Below the pieces are notes generated by a model. The model was not told where the DNA came from. It made no database searches and saw only the letters and a program-made list of their open reading frames with translations. The position numbers were made by a program, and so were the translations under genes. Positions 49,618-59,915 of a DNA stretch of 64,000 nt are shown here, one piece after another. Origin of the DNA: Serratia symbiotica (Periphyllus acericola) (GTDB taxonomy: Bacteria > Pseudomonadota > Gammaproteobacteria > Enterobacterales > Enterobacteriaceae); contig NZ_OZ026452.1 in assembly GCF_964019515.1 (NCBI RefSeq), positions 186,001 through 250,000 of the forward strand. The letters are read 5' to 3'. How positions within the stretch are numbered: the first letter of the stretch is position 1; each line of letters opens with the position of its first letter.

Positions 49618-50106
49618 TTAATGGCTGTAATGTCGGCATTGGCAACCAAATAAAGAAACAGCCTCATCTTTGCCGCAACAACAGGGAATAAATTCAACGT
49701 CGTAGCTGTCGGACGGATCTCCAGCGGCAGGGTTACATTTGGTGAATAGCATGCGAACTTGAAATTTACGGCTGAGGGTATCTATCCAATCAAAATCCAG
49801 CTGCATATCTTCCCGAATCCGGTAGTAGAAACATCTCTTATACTGACTTTGGTAATCATCCGGCTGTTTTACAAGCACAATGCCGCGATCATGTATAGTC
49901 TTTACAATTTCATCTACATTTTCATAACGATATCCAGATTTCCCTATTCTTTCTGCCCAAGAATCTGGCATAACCAGCTTTCCCTCTCTGATCCAATACA
50001 ATTCCGGGCCCAAGCTGTAACAGAGAAAGTTCGGACTGTGCGAGATGTAGCCATCAGCCTTACGTAATGCGGAACACAGGTTGGTTCCGGTTATCAAACC
50101 AAGCAA
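49618..50106 (-). CDS. Unrecognised protein, possibly a 5'-truncated or orphan gene
   Basis: An open frame of 162 codons (MLGLITGTNLCSALRKADGY...) on the same strand as, and 69 bp upstream of, the oxidoreductase pseudogene. I do not recognise the family. Visible features: no signal peptide, an aromatic-rich middle (YKRCFYYRIREDMQLDFDWID) and a cysteine-rich C-terminus (FIPCCCGKDE, FGCQC). IS copy D begins 26 bp before the start, so the true N-terminus may be lost. It could be part of the same catabolic locus. Confidence 0.45.
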   Translation of the reverse strand: MLGLITGTNLCSALRKADGYISHSPNFLCYSLGPELYWIREGKLVMPDSWAERIGKSGYRYENVDEIVKTIHDRGIVLVKQPDDYQSQYKRCFYYRIREDMQLDFDWIDTLSRKFQVRMLFTKCNPAAGDPSDSYDVEFIPCCCGKDEAVSLFGCQCRHYSH

Positions 50107-50132
50107 TATTACCCTCTTTTCACCTTCAACAG

Positions 50133-51187
50133 GGCGTTGTTGAATAAATCGAACTTTTGGCCGGCACGCGGATCAGATCACTCTCCTTCTGTCAACATAG
50201 CGACATTCCGTGGCCCAGCAAAAGTTCAAAATCACCAACTGGAAGGCTTACAACAACGCCCTTATCACTCGGGGTTCACTCACTTTCTCCGTGGATGAAA
50301 CGGCACTTCACGCCTGGTACTGCGAGGCAAAACCTTCTCGGCGTGGTCGCCCACCACATTATTCCGATATGGCAATCACCAGCGTATTGATGCTGAAACG
50401 GATTTTCGGCCTGACACTTCGCGCCCTCCAGGGCTTCATCGACTCCAGTGTCACACTGATCAAAGTGCCGTTGAATTGCCCGGACGACACCTGCATCAGT
50501 AAGCGGGCGAAGTCCGGCCATGTCCCGTTTAAAACCGCAACGCCAGGTGAAATTGCGCACCTCGTTATCGACTCTAGCGGGCTCAATGTGTTGGGTGAAG
50601 GGGAGTGGATAGCAAAAAAACACGGTCAGGAAAAACGGCTTATCTGGCGAAAATTACATTTGGCCGTAGATATAGAAACACATGAGGTCATCTGTGCTGA
50701 CCTTTCCTTGAGCAATGTCACCGATACCGAAGCTTTCCCAGGTCTTATCCGCCAGAGGTACAGTAACATCAAAGTCGCCTCGGCGGATCGGGCTTAGGAT
50801 ACGCGAGTGTGTGATGATGAGTTAAGGGGCAAGAAGCTCAAGGCGTTAATACCGCCCAGCAGCGGAGCCCGTTATTGGTCGGCAGACTATGCAGAGCAAA
50901 ATCAAGCGGTGGCGAACCAGCGCCTTACCGGAGACAACACACGGTGGAAAAATATCACAGGCTACCACCGACGTTCGATAGCGGCACCAGCGAGGTACAG
51001 AGTAAAACAGCTATTTGGTAGTCACCTGTCGCTGCGAGATTATGATGGGCAAGTTGCAGAGGCGCTGGCCATGATCTGTGCACTAAACAAGATGACGCTC
51101 GCCGGTATGCCAGAAAGTGTACGCCTTGCCTGAAAGCTGCCCATTCAGGGGACTCTTTATTCCAAATCCGATTTATTCAACAAAGCC
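50133..51187 (+). mobile_element. IS903-type insertion sequence, copy D (best preserved)
   Basis: About 1,055 bp with ends GGCGTTGTTGAATAAATC and the inverse of GGCTTTGTTGAATAAATC, transposase on the plus strand. It has the fewest lesions of the five copies and serves as the reference. An ERIC element begins 4 bp after the right end. Confidence 0.93.
50210..51133 (+). pseudogene. IS903-type transposase, copy D, split by one amber codon
   Basis: A 307-codon frame, the length of IS903 transposase, from GTG 50210 to TGA 51131. It is interrupted only by TAG at 50795-50797 (codon 196, Tyr in IS903: SADRA-stop-DTRVC). Catalytic Asp121 (VIDSSG, codon at 50570) and Asp193 (SAD, codon at 50786) are present. 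Codon 259 (50984-50986) is GCA, Ala, where the DDE Glu is expected: [15 protein letters not shown] against the Y-x2-R-x3-E-x6-K motif. Confidence 0.93.
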
Positions 51188-51190
51188 TGC

Positions 51191-51392
51191 TATACCCTGA
51201 ATAATTCCAGTTATAGGAAGGCAGCAACGCAGCGACAAATTGATCGGGAATCGATTTGAACAGCGCTTGCGCTGAGCCGCAGGCTGAACCTAAGGGATAA
51301 GGTTCATTAACCCCTAGGAGCTTACATCAGTAATGTGACTGCGGTGAGTGAGGAAAGCTAACGCACAGGCAACTTAAATATGACGGGGATAA
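51191..51392. repeat. ERIC element with an internal insertion
   Basis: Begins TATACCCTGAATAATTCCAG and ends ACTTAAATATGACGGGGATA. The ERIC core (CCCCTAGGAGCTTACATCAG, GTGACTGCGGTGAGTG) is present. With about 200 bp it is some 75 bp longer than the 126-bp standard; the extra sequence (from about AGCGACAAATTG to the start of GGTTCATTAACCCC) lies in the left arm. The rest of 51393-51532 has no gene. Confidence 0.75.
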
Positions 51393-51532
51393 AACCAGAT
51401 AGTGAGATGGCAAAGTACGTAGCGTTCTCCACCACCAGTGACTCGAAAGTGTTGCAATAGGTTAATTTTATTTCACTACGTATGGCAGATGTGAAGTGCA
51501 GATCGAGAACATTACGCCATTTCGTTGCGCGG

Positions 51533-52561
51533 TTAGCGCACCCAATCCAGCGCTTGTTCCACCACTTGAACATCAGCTCCCGGCTTATGGGCGTTTTCGC
51601 TCAGGTGGTGACGCCACTGCCGTGCGCCCGGCACCCCCTGAAACAGGCCAAGAACATGGCGGGTAATATGGCCCAGATAAGTACCATTGGATAGCTCACG
51701 CTCAATGTATGGGTACAACAATTCAATGATCGCCACACTGTCCTTGACTGCACCCTGAACGCCAAATAGCTCGTTGTCAACCCGCGCCAAAATACCGGGG
51801 TTCTGGTAGGCTGCGCGACCCATCATCACACCATCCAAATGCTGTAGGTGCTGCTGTGCCTCTTCCAGCGTCTTCACACCGCCATTGATGGCGATGGTCA
51901 ATGCTGGGAAGTCTCGCTTCAGTTGATACACCCGTGGATAGTCCAGCGGCGGCACTTCGCGGTTTTCTTTCGGACTGAGGCCAGATAGCCAAGCCTTGCG
52001 CGCATGGATGGTGAACATAGCGCATTCACCACGGCCAGCAACGGTGGCGATGAAGTCACACAAAAATTCGTAGCTATCCTGATCGTCGATGCCAATACGT
52101 GTCTTGACCGTCACTGGAATTGACACCACGTCACGCATCGCCTTGATGCCATCGGCGACCCGTGCCGCCTGTGCCATCAAGCAGGCACCGAACATGCCAT
52201 TCTGCACCCGATCAGATGGGCAACCGACATTGAGGTTGATTTCATTATAGCCGCGCTGTTCTGCCAGCTTGGCGCACTGCGCCAGAGCAGCAGGATCGCT
52301 GCTACCCAGTTGCAACGCCACCGGATGTTCTTCTTTGTTGTGGGCTAAATAATCGCCCTTACCGTGGATAATCGCGCCAGTAGTCACCATCTCGGTATAA
52401 AGCAGCGTTTCCTTGGTCAGCAAACGGTGAAAGTAACGGCAATGACGATCAGTCCAATCGAGCATCGGGGCAATGGAAAATCGTGAAGGGCTGTATTTCG
52501 GCGCTACACCAATATTTTTGATGCTCTGGTGGGAATTCGGGGTTTCTTTGTTTTCGTGCAT
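51533..52561 (-). CDS. dusA: tRNA-dihydrouridine(20/20a) synthase DusA
   Basis: A 342-residue FMN enzyme that reduces U20/U20a in the tRNA D-loop. The TIM barrel begins [21 protein letters not shown], and the catalytic Cys is in [19 protein letters not shown]. Homology starts strongly at residue 27; the first 26 residues ([16 protein letters not shown]...) are not conserved and may derive from the element joined here. It is intact and divergent from the integrase remnant. Confidence 0.95.
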   Translation of the reverse strand: MHENKETPNSHQSIKNIGVAPKYSPSRFSIAPMLDWTDRHCRYFHRLLTKETLLYTEMVTTGAIIHGKGDYLAHNKEEHPVALQLGSSDPAALAQCAKLAEQRGYNEINLNVGCPSDRVQNGMFGACLMAQAARVADGIKAMRDVVSIPVTVKTRIGIDDQDSYEFLCDFIATVAGRGECAMFTIHARKAWLSGLSPKENREVPPLDYPRVYQLKRDFPALTIAINGGVKTLEEAQQHLQHLDGVMMGRAAYQNPGILARVDNELFGVQGAVKDSVAIIELLYPYIERELSNGTYLGHITRHVLGLFQGVPGARQWRHHLSENAHKPGADVQVVEQALDWVR

Positions 52562-52603
52562 TTTTTGTCTTTATGATGTCGTATTTTTTATTTATCAGGA
52601 CAC

Positions 52604-52637
52604 CACTGAGGACACCCTAGACCTGGTGTCCTCAGTG
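52604..52637. promoter_or_regulatory. 13-bp inverted repeat between dusA and integrase
   Basis: CACTGAGGACACC (52604-52616), an eight-base spacer CTAGACCT, and GGTGTCCTCAGTG (52625-52637) form a perfect inverted repeat. A third AGGACACC lies just to the left (52597-52604). It is placed where the attachment site or integrase-binding arm sites of a dusA-integrating element would be. It could also be a hairpin in the dusA leader. Function is inferred from position only. Confidence 0.5.
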
Positions 52638-52665
52638 CCTAAATCTGACATGGGACATACTTAAG

Positions 52666-53733
52666 ATGGCATACTATACCATAGACAAAAGAGCGAAAGC
52701 AGATGGCATGGTTAGATACCGCTGATCCGTTAGCATCAAGAAAGATGGTAAGAGGGTCTATAACGAAAGTAAAACCTTCACAAAGCAAGCCCATGCAAAA
52801 ACATGGGGTTCTAAACGTGCAATTGAAATCGAGCAGTCAGGGATACGTAACCCTAACTACTTAACCAAAATGAAAGTTGGCGACCTGCTAAAAAGCTACA
52901 TCAACGATCTCAACCTCGGTGGCAAAGCAGGACGCACCAAACGTTATGTACTGGATATGTTGCTGGACTGCGACATAGCCGAAATCACCCTTACAGACCT
53001 ATCAACCAGCCATGTTATTGAACACTGCCGCCAGAGAAAAGGCGCTGGCCATTCCACTATTAAGTTATCTCTCTTCCGTTCTAGCGTCTGCCAAACCTGT
53101 CTACGGTATCGACTACACAAGCAACCCTGCAACCGATGCAAGACCGCTACTGCTCCAGATGGGGCTAATTGGCAAATCTAAACGCCGCAGCAGCCGCACG
53201 GCAAGCGACGAGTTGGATAGGTTACTGGCAAGGCTTGGGGCCAGAAGCGATCACGTCGTGGTAAAAACCCCCTTCGTTGATATTCTGAACTTTTTAATCC
53301 TCAGTTGCATGAGGTGGGCGAAGTGTGCAAAATCCGTTGGGAGGACGTGGACGAAAAACAAAGGGCCGTACTGGTCAGAGACAGAAAAGATCCGCGCAAA
53401 AAATTAGGTAACCATATGCTGGTACCACTTCTCGGCGATGCCTGGAACATAGTGCAACAACAGCCTAAAACAAGCGAGTTAATTTTCCTCTACAACTCCC
53501 CCCCTACAACTCCCGTTCCGTAACGGCGGGTTTTCAACGTGTAAGGAATGCTCTGGGTATCGAAGACTTACGCTATCACGATCTGCGCCGGGAGGGAGCA
53601 AGCCGTTTATTTGAGGCCGGATGCAGTTGCCCAAGTTACCGGCCATCGCTCGCTGAACGTTTTATGGCAGGTTTATACAGAGCTATATCCCAAATCCCTG
53701 CATGAAAAATGCGAATCTATTAGTAAAAAATAA
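52666..53733 (+). pseudogene. Tyrosine integrase of a dusA-associated element, disrupted
   Basis: From ATG 52666: MAYYTIDKRAKADGMVRYR, TGA (52723-52725), then SVSIKKDGKRVYNESKTFTK, a core-binding domain (MKVGDLLKSYINDL...) that shifts frame near 53070, and a catalytic domain spread over two more frames (EVGEVCKIRWEDV, then LRYHDLRREGASRLFEAG, VTGHRSLNVL, YTELYPKSL). The R, HxxR, H and Y catalytic positions can all be read. Its place beside the dusA start matches the known family of integrases that target dusA. Confidence 0.88.
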
Positions 53734-53814
53734 CCCCTATAACCCCGAAAGAGGTCGACCGTTAAATTAATAAGAGTTATTATAACCCCATAAAAAAATA
53801 CAGAGAGCCGGAGT

Positions 53815-53988
53815 ATGGATAGCAGGAATGCAATAGCAATGATAGAAGCTGATGGGTGGGATCTGGTGAGAGTAAAAGGTCGTCATCACCAGTTCAAACA
53901 CCCAACGAAAAGGGGCTGGGTAAAACATCCTCAAAAGGACATACCGCTACCGACACTGAAAAGTATCAAGAAACAGGCGGGGCTTTAG
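53815..53988 (+). CDS. hicA: HicA-family toxin (mRNA interferase)
   Basis: A 57-residue protein (MDSRNAIAMIEADGWDLVRV...) with the dsRBD-like HicA fold and the catalytic His in VKGRHHQFKHP. It is too short to stand out, but it is followed 22 bp later by hicB, the standard toxin-antitoxin order. CGGAG precedes the ATG. It appears intact. HicA cleaves mRNA when not bound by HicB. Confidence 0.88.
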   Translation: MDSRNAIAMIEADGWDLVRVKGRHHQFKHPTKRGWVKHPQKDIPLPTLKSIKKQAGL

Positions 53989-54010
53989 GCGCCACCTCTT
54001 GGAGGTTTAC

Positions 54011-54412
54011 ATGTTGTATCCAGTTGCTATTGATAAAGGCCATTCATCCTTCGGCGTTCGCGTACCTGATATTCCCGGCTGCTTTTCTGGCGGCGACAAC
54101 TATCAGGATGTGCTTGAAAGCGTACGTGAGGCTATCGACGCACATATAGAATTACTGGTGGAAGATGGTGAAGCGGTGCCGGAAGCGACAAGCGTGGAAA
54201 ATTGGCTGACCGATCCAGATTATACAGGCGTAGTGTGGGTGCTGGTTGATGTAGACGTTACCCGGTTGATGGGTAAAGCGGAAAAAATCAACGTTACACT
54301 CCCCTCGTTGCTGATCCGCCGTATCGATAAATTTGTCGCTGCAAATCCTGAGTACGGTAGCCGTTCCGGCTTCCTGTCACGCGTGGCGGCTGATAAAGTG
54401 ATTGGACGATAA
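54011..54412 (+). CDS. hicB: HicB-family antitoxin
   Basis: A 133-residue protein. The N-terminal part (MLYPVAIDKGHSSFGVRVPD, then IPGCFSGGDNYQDVLESVREA) is the HicB partial RNase H-like fold. The C-terminal part (KINVTLPSLLIRRIDKFVAA) is a ribbon-helix-helix DNA-binding domain that would autoregulate the operon. ATG 54011 follows a TTGGAGG site. It is intact, beside a ruined integrase. Confidence 0.93.
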   Translation: MLYPVAIDKGHSSFGVRVPDIPGCFSGGDNYQDVLESVREAIDAHIELLVEDGEAVPEATSVENWLTDPDYTGVVWVLVDVDVTRLMGKAEKINVTLPSLLIRRIDKFVAANPEYGSRSGFLSRVAADKVIGR

Positions 54413-54420
54413 AAACGTTA

Positions 54421-54439
54421 AGCCTTGCAAGAGGCTTTT
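54421..54439 (+). terminator. Terminator after hicB
   Basis: AGCCT, a six-base loop TGCAAG, AGGCT and then TTTG. A short stem 8 bp after the hicB stop with a weak T run. Likely, but the shortest of the terminators called here. Confidence 0.6.
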
Positions 54440-54511
54440 GGTTGGAAAACACAAGGCTAATACAATTGGACTCAAAAATCCCTGAAAAAATCTACTCTCT
54501 TGATGTGCTAC

Positions 54512-54946
54512 GGAGACTGTAATTTAAATTGTGTAATTGCTTGTTTTTGATATGTTCTTCCTGACAACGGAGACAGGAAAATTATGGACGAAAAGAAACT
54601 TAAAGCACTTGCTGCTGAATTGGCCAAAGGCCTTAAAACTGAAGCTGACCTCAACGCGTTTTCTCGTATGCTGACCAAGCTCACCGTCTAAACCGCCTTG
54701 AATGCTGAGCTTACCGAGCACCTCAGTCACGAAAAAAATGCCTCTAAAACAGGTTAGAATACCCGCAACGGTTACTCGTCTAAAACGTTGTTCACTGATG
54801 ATGGTGAGATCGAGCTGAATACACCCCGTGACCGTTAAGGCTCCTTTGAACCCCAGTTGATAAAGAAAAATCAGACGCGTATCACGCAGATGGACAGCCA
54901 GATTTTATACTTGTATGCCAAAGGGATGACCACAAGGGAAATCGTT
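54512..54946 (+). mobile_element. IS256-type element, truncated by fusion to another IS
   Basis: Starts with the same end as 10008 (GGAGACTGTAATTTAAATTG) and contains the 5' third of a transposase gene. It is cut at about 54946, where the sequence switches directly to IS903-type DNA. No right end is in the window. Confidence 0.85.
54584..54946 (+). pseudogene. IS256-family transposase, N-terminal fragment
   Basis: From ATG 54584: MDEKKLKALAAELAKGLKTE, then TKLTV-stop-TALNAELTEHL, NASKTG-stop-NTRNGYSSKTL, ELNTPRDR-stop, FEPQLIKKNQTRITQMDSQI and YAKGMTTREIV. These blocks are typical of the N-terminus of IS256 (mutator-type) transposases. Three in-frame stops and loss of the catalytic part make it inactive. 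Confidence 0.85.
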
Positions 54947-55684
54947 CGTGTGTTGTCTCCGGTAAGACGCTGGTTCGCCACCGCTTGATTTCGCTCTGCA
55001 TACATAGTCTGCCGACCAATAACGGTCTCAGCTTCTGGGCGGTATTAACGCCTTGAGCTTATTGCGCCTTAACTCATCATCACACACTCGCGTATCCTAA
55101 GCCCGATCCGCCGAGGCGACTTTGATTTTACGGTACCTCTGGCGGATGAGACCTGGGAAGGCTTCGGTATCGGTGACATTGCTCAAGGAAAAGTCAGCAC
55201 AGATGACCTCATGTATTTCTGTATCTACGGCCAAATGCAGTTTTCGCCAGATCCGCCGTTTTTCCTGACCGTGTTTTTTTACCTTACACTCCCCTTCACC
55301 CAACACGTTGAGCCCGCTAGAGTCGATAACGAGGTGCGCAATTTCACCCAGCGTTGGGGTTTTAAACGGGACATGGCCGGACTTTGCCCGCTTACTGATG
55401 CAGGTGTCGTCCGGGCAGTTCAACGGCACTTTAATCAGTGTGACAATGGAGTCGACGAAGCCCTGGAGGGCGCGCAGTGTCAGGCCGAAAATCCGTTTCA
55501 GCATCAATACGCTGGTGATTGCCATATCGGAATAATGTTGTCGGCGACCACGCAGAGAAGGTTTTGCCTCGCAGTACCAGGAGTGAAGTGCCGTTTCATC
55601 CACCGAGAAAGTGAGTGAACCCCGAGTGATAAGGGCGTTGTTGTAAGCCTTCCAGTTGGTGATCTTGAACTTTTGCTGGGCCAC
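54947..55684 (-). pseudogene. IS903-type transposase, copy E, 3'-truncated
   Basis: GTG start at 55684 (MAQQKFKITNWKAYNN). The first 195 codons are open to the shared TAG at 55097-55099. The remainder is frame-shifted by the CATA insertion and then cut before the YREK motif, so the residue-259 state cannot be read in this copy. Confidence 0.88.
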
Positions 55685-55761
55685 GGAATATTGCTATTTT
55701 GACAGAAGGAGAGTGATCGGATCCTCGTGCCGGCCAAATGTTCGATTTATTCAACAACGCC
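54947..55761 (-). mobile_element. IS903-type insertion sequence, copy E, truncated
   Basis: About 815 bp. The right end (inverse of GGCGTTGTTGAATAAATC) abuts hemY at 55761. The left part is missing from the transposase codon 250 region on, replaced by the IS256 fragment. It also has a CATA insertion near 54998. Confidence 0.88.
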
Positions 55762-56968
55762 ACACCGAGGTTGTCAGTTATTCGCTGTTTTGTTGCTTTA
55801 GCGTCAACATCAACCCTTTGCGCCGCTTCATCCGAGCGATGCAGTTTTTCAAGCGTATCACCCAGCCAAGCATAGTCGTAGACGTATGGCCGCTGTTTCA
55901 GCGCTTCGAGGAAGGCGTCAGTCGCCTGCTGCCATTCGCCGTGCTTCATCAGCAATTGCCCCAACGTACTATTTAGTAGCGGTGTTGCACCATACTGTTT
56001 GACCTGCTGATGCAGCGCTTTCTCCAACCGCTCCAGGTTGCCAGATTTCAGCAGTGGGATCAGCAGGACTAAATGTTCGTCATAGTGGCGTTTTAAGCTG
56101 TCCAACACAATCTCCTGTGTCATTTCGTGGTCGTTGCATTCGATCAGGTGTTCCACCATGGCGATTTGCAATGGCACTTCATGGCGGGTTTTGCGGCTTT
56201 GATCTTTCCACCAGCGCTTCAGCCCGTCACTACCCCCCGCTCTGCGGCCATCGCCTGATTCATCAGCCCAATATAAGCTTTCTGCTGCAACGCCTGTAGC
56301 TCGTTTTCGCTTTGCAGTTCAATCTTGTGCATCGATGGCAGGATCTCCAGCAGCGAATTGTAGGCACCCGTGCGCAGGTAAGCCTGCTCGGCTAGCCGTA
56401 GTACTTCCGGATGGCACGGAGCTTGGTTCAGCAGGCGATCAACGCCATTACGCGCGGCATGATCCTCGCCTTGTGCTAGCTGAATGCGCACTCTAGTGAT
56501 GTCCACGGGTAACTGATCGGTGTCTGCGACCTCGGCGGCTCGCTCCAGATATTGATTAGTGCGGAAGTCATCGCCGCGCTGTTGGGCAGCTTCGGCAGCC
56601 AGCAGGTAGTTCACCATCGGCTGTTCAGCATGATCGGCATTACGCGTCAGCAGGCTCTCAACTTGCTTATAGTCGCCTTCCGCTAACTTGATGAGTGCGG
56701 CCTTGGTCTGAGCACGGGCACGGCTACGTTTACGGCCAATAAAACAGCTGCGAGTGCGCGCACCCGTGCGGAAGATGTGGCGCAGCACCCATTCGATCGC
56801 CATCAGCATTACTACTAGCAGCAGCACCATGATCATCAGACCGGTGACGCTGGTTTCAATGTTGTAGTTATCAGTCTGAATCAGTACGTAGCCTTGATGC
56901 CCAGCTAACATTGGCCCGAACACTACACTGACAATCAGCACCAGGAACAAAAATAGCACGCGTAACAT
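55762..56968 (-). pseudogene. hemY: HemY protein, frameshifted and cut at the C-terminus
   Basis: The N-terminal part (MLRVLFLFLVLIVSVVFGPM, two membrane helices, then TPR-like repeats) runs to AMAAERGVVTG and stops at 56219. The rest continues one frame over (GLKRWWKDQSRKTRHEVPLQ to KQRPYVYDYAWLGDTL). The shift is at a run of six G (56232-56237); five G would restore the frame. The C-terminus (EAAQRVDVDAK...DNLGV) departs from homologues and meets IS copy E. HemY is an inner-membrane protein of uncertain role, linked to coproporphyrinogen III synthesis. Confidence 0.85.
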
Positions 56969-56971
56969 GGC

Positions 56972-58099
56972 TTATCCCTCGTGGTGGACGGCAGGGGAAT
57001 GAGAAAGCAGATTGCGCAGCCGTGTCTGCATGACTTTTTCCAATAGAGGCTGGCTTTTAAACCGTTCTGGCAGATCCATAGAGATCGACTGCTGGCTCAG
57101 TGTATCCAGTTCTTCGAGGAAAGCCTTGGCGGCTGGATCAGTGGTGTTAAAGTAAGCGCGTACCCAGGTGGAAATGGTTTCCAGCAATTGTTTGTAGGTC
57201 TCGTTTTGGTGACGAGGGATCGCTTGTGCAGCCACCAGTAGGCGTGAACGGATGTTTTCACGCAGATAGATATCCTCATTCGGGGCTAGCAGCGGTTCGG
57301 CGCTAGCATCGCGGCGGCGGAGGGTAATAAAGTCGGCCATAAAGTTGTGCCAGCTTTTGCTCAGATTCTGCCGCCATTCGCCGATCGAGCTGGAAAGCTC
57401 ATCGCTGTCTTGATCCATTGGTGCTTCGTCGGTTTTGTTCTCCACCAGACGCAGAGTATCGACTTGATTGGACAACTGATTGACCCTGAGGATAATACCA
57501 TCGAAATCCACTTGAGTTAGGTTGGACAGGGTATTGATGTCTTCAAAGATGGCGCGGCGCACCTCAAGCAGGCTTGGGTCATTCATGTCTGCCAGGCTGG
57601 TATCGGCACTCTTCATCAGTGTCGCCGCACTGGTGACGTCCTGATCGCTCCACAGTTTGCGGCCGGCCATTTTTACCAGAAAGTCCGCTTGTGCTAACAG
57701 CCAGGTTTTGGCATCGCTGCCGGAAAGGGTGGCAACTTTTCCCTGCAATTCATTCAACTGGCGCGCCAAGGTCGCTTGTTCTCGGTCAGCGGCGTCCAGC
57801 CTTTTGCTCCGTTGCCGCAGTAAGCCTTCCAGCACGCTTCTTTCCTGTTGCAAGCTCTGTTTTAGCACATCCAACTGTTGCTGCATTGCCTGGTTAGTGG
57901 AGAGAAACAGCTGTGCCTGCTGGCGTGTATGGTAATAGCCGCCCGCACCTAGTGCGATAACCAGCATGATAGCGACCGCACCGAGCATCGTACCAGTATT
58001 TTTGCCTTTACGGCGATCATCGTCTGGCTGTTGGAGCTTCTCAGCCGCTGGGGTTGGTTCTTCAACCGGTGTAGATGGGGTATTTTGTTCCGTCATCAT
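56972..58099 (-). CDS. hemX: HemX, inner-membrane protein of the hem operon
   Basis: A protein of about 375 residues with a charged N-terminus, one membrane helix ([19 protein letters not shown]), a coiled coil (about 60-120) and a conserved periplasmic domain ([37 protein letters not shown]). The start at 58099 (MMTEQNTP) is chosen by homology. It lies between hemD and hemY, as in E. coli, and is intact. The biochemical role is not established. Confidence 0.92.
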   Translation of the reverse strand: MMTEQNTPSTPVEEPTPAAEKLQQPDDDRRKGKNTGTMLGAVAIMLVIALGAGGYYHTRQQAQLFLSTNQAMQQQLDVLKQSLQQERSVLEGLLRQRSKRLDAADREQATLARQLNELQGKVATLSGSDAKTWLLAQADFLVKMAGRKLWSDQDVTSAATLMKSADTSLADMNDPSLLEVRRAIFEDINTLSNLTQVDFDGIILRVNQLSNQVDTLRLVENKTDEAPMDQDSDELSSSIGEWRQNLSKSWHNFMADFITLRRRDASAEPLLAPNEDIYLRENIRSRLLVAAQAIPRHQNETYKQLLETISTWVRAYFNTTDPAAKAFLEELDTLSQQSISMDLPERFKSQPLLEKVMQTRLRNLLSHSPAVHHEG

Positions 58100-58119
58100 G
58101 GCACATCCCATAGTCAGGT

Positions 58120-58866
58120 TTATTTTAACACACGGATCAACGCGTCATTGTCGGCGCTATCGGCTACGCGAATGGTGCTCCAGCCCAAGTCTTGGGCGAG
58201 GGTAGCCAAACGTTCACTTACTACGACCAGGCAGCAACGCAACAACCACGAGGAACGATAGTAATCAGGCACTAGAGTATAGAGCTGCTGTAACATTTCA
58301 CCGCTGGTAACCACTAGCGTATAGACACCAGCACGCTGCCAGTGGGCGCTTTGCTCATTGCCATCGTAATATACCGGGCTGCGTTGATAACATTCATAAT
58401 AGCTTACGGCGGCACCTCGCTCGCGTAATGTATCGCCGAGCAGCCTACGCCCACCGTTGCCGCGCAGGATCAACACCTGTTTGCCGTCCAATTTCTGTAG
58501 CGCTGGCAGCATCAGCAGCGTTTCACTGATTTCGCACCCGTGCGGGTATACCACCGGCAGACTGCTACTGCTGATGCGGTGTAACGCCAACCCGCTGGCC
58601 CGACCTATCGCATAATAGGCCAAATGGGTCGGCCATGTCAGCCCGGCGCTACCCATGACCGAGTCGGCATAGTTCACTGAGTGCTGTGACAAAACAAACA
58701 CCAGATCACCGATGTTGAGTTGCAGCAAGGTCTGTGGCAGCTTCGGCAAGTCGCAACCGGGGGTGAAATCGATCAGCGGCGCATGATAGGCAACCCGGCC
58801 GAGTGCGCGCAACCGGTTTACCAGACATTCTCCCGCAGGAGTAGGGCGCGTAACCAGAATCGTCAT
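58120..58866 (-). CDS. hemD: Uroporphyrinogen-III synthase
   Basis: A 248-residue enzyme that closes hydroxymethylbilane with inversion of ring D. The family is poorly conserved, but [23 protein letters not shown], then [17 protein letters not shown] and YECYQRSPV are typical. Its start overlaps the hemC stop by 4 bp. It is intact. Confidence 0.94.
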   Translation of the reverse strand: MTILVTRPTPAGECLVNRLRALGRVAYHAPLIDFTPGCDLPKLPQTLLQLNIGDLVFVLSQHSVNYADSVMGSAGLTWPTHLAYYAIGRASGLALHRISSSSLPVVYPHGCEISETLLMLPALQKLDGKQVLILRGNGGRRLLGDTLRERGAAVSYYECYQRSPVYYDGNEQSAHWQRAGVYTLVVTSGEMLQQLYTLVPDYYRSSWLLRCCLVVVSERLATLAQDLGWSTIRVADSADNDALIRVLK

Positions 58867-59804
58867 ACCAGCGGATTTCCCTGATAAACATCATGCAGGA
58901 TTTTACGCGCGCCGCGTGCCAGTAGTTCCTCCGCCAGTTCGACGCCCATTTTTTCGGCGCTGGCAACCGGGCCACGGCATTCGCCACGTAACATTTGGCT
59001 ACCATCCGGGGAACCAACCAGCGCGCGCAGCCATAGGCTATCGCCGACTAGTTCGGCATAGCTGCCTATCGGCACTTGGCAACCGCCTTCCAGACGGGTG
59101 TTCACCGCCCGTTCGGCACGCACTCGAATTTTAGTGGTGGCATGGTTCAACGGTGCCAACAGTGTGCGGGTGGTTTCATCGTCGAGACGGCATTCAATGC
59201 CTACCGCGCCTTGACCAACCGCTGGTAGACACTCTTCGGCGCTCAGTGGGCAGCAGATACGCTGTTCCAACCCCAAGCGCTTCAGGCCAGCCACTGCCAG
59301 AATAACAGCATCGTAGTCGCCGTTATGCAGCTTTGCCAGGCGGGTGCCAACATTGCCGCGTAGATCGCGCACTATCAGGTCTTGCCGACGTTCTTGTAGC
59401 TGGCACTGACGGCGCAAGCTGGAAGTACCGACAACGCTGCCCTGCGGCAGTTGATCAATCGAAGAGAAGCGATGAGATACCAATGCATCGCGCGGATCAT
59501 CACGCTCACAAATAGTAGTCACCCCTAGGCCAAGTGGGAAACTCACTGGTACGTCTTTCATCGAGTGAACGGCGATGTCTGCACGCTCTTCCAACAGCGC
59601 CAGTTCCAGTTCTTTAACAAACAGCCCTTTACCGCCGACTTTCGCCAGTGGCGTATCCAGAATAATGTCGCCACGCGTCACTATCGGCACTAGTTCAACC
59701 TGTAAACCAGGGTGGGTGGCTATCAGACGTTGCTGAACATAATGTGCTTGCCAAAGAGCCAGCGGGCTTTGCCGGGTAGCAATTCGAATAATGTTATCTA
59801 ACAT
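58863..59804 (-). CDS. hemC: Porphobilinogen deaminase (hydroxymethylbilane synthase)
   Basis: A 313-residue enzyme that joins four porphobilinogens on a dipyrromethane cofactor. The cofactor Cys is in [14 protein letters not shown]. Substrate-binding Arg blocks ([21 protein letters not shown]) are present. It is divergent from cyaA, as in enterobacteria. It is intact. Confidence 0.97.
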   Translation of the reverse strand: MLDNIIRIATRQSPLALWQAHYVQQRLIATHPGLQVELVPIVTRGDIILDTPLAKVGGKGLFVKELELALLEERADIAVHSMKDVPVSFPLGLGVTTICERDDPRDALVSHRFSSIDQLPQGSVVGTSSLRRQCQLQERRQDLIVRDLRGNVGTRLAKLHNGDYDAVILAVAGLKRLGLEQRICCPLSAEECLPAVGQGAVGIECRLDDETTRTLLAPLNHATTKIRVRAERAVNTRLEGGCQVPIGSYAELVGDSLWLRALVGSPDGSQMLRGECRGPVASAEKMGVELAEELLARGARKILHDVYQGNPLV

Positions 59805-59915
59805 GCTGGTTACCGTTTTTATAATTTTCCCGCCATCCTACCACTGAGCGTCAACACTGTCAGTGTAAGAAGCCACATGTGCTAAAGGTAAAGAAGGGGT
59901 AGTTAACATTACAGA

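Noticed and set aside
50210..51133. Programmed amber readthrough as the way this IS makes transposase
   Set aside because: The catalytic Glu259 is also replaced by Ala, so a readthrough product would still be inactive; readthrough is not supported by the sequence.
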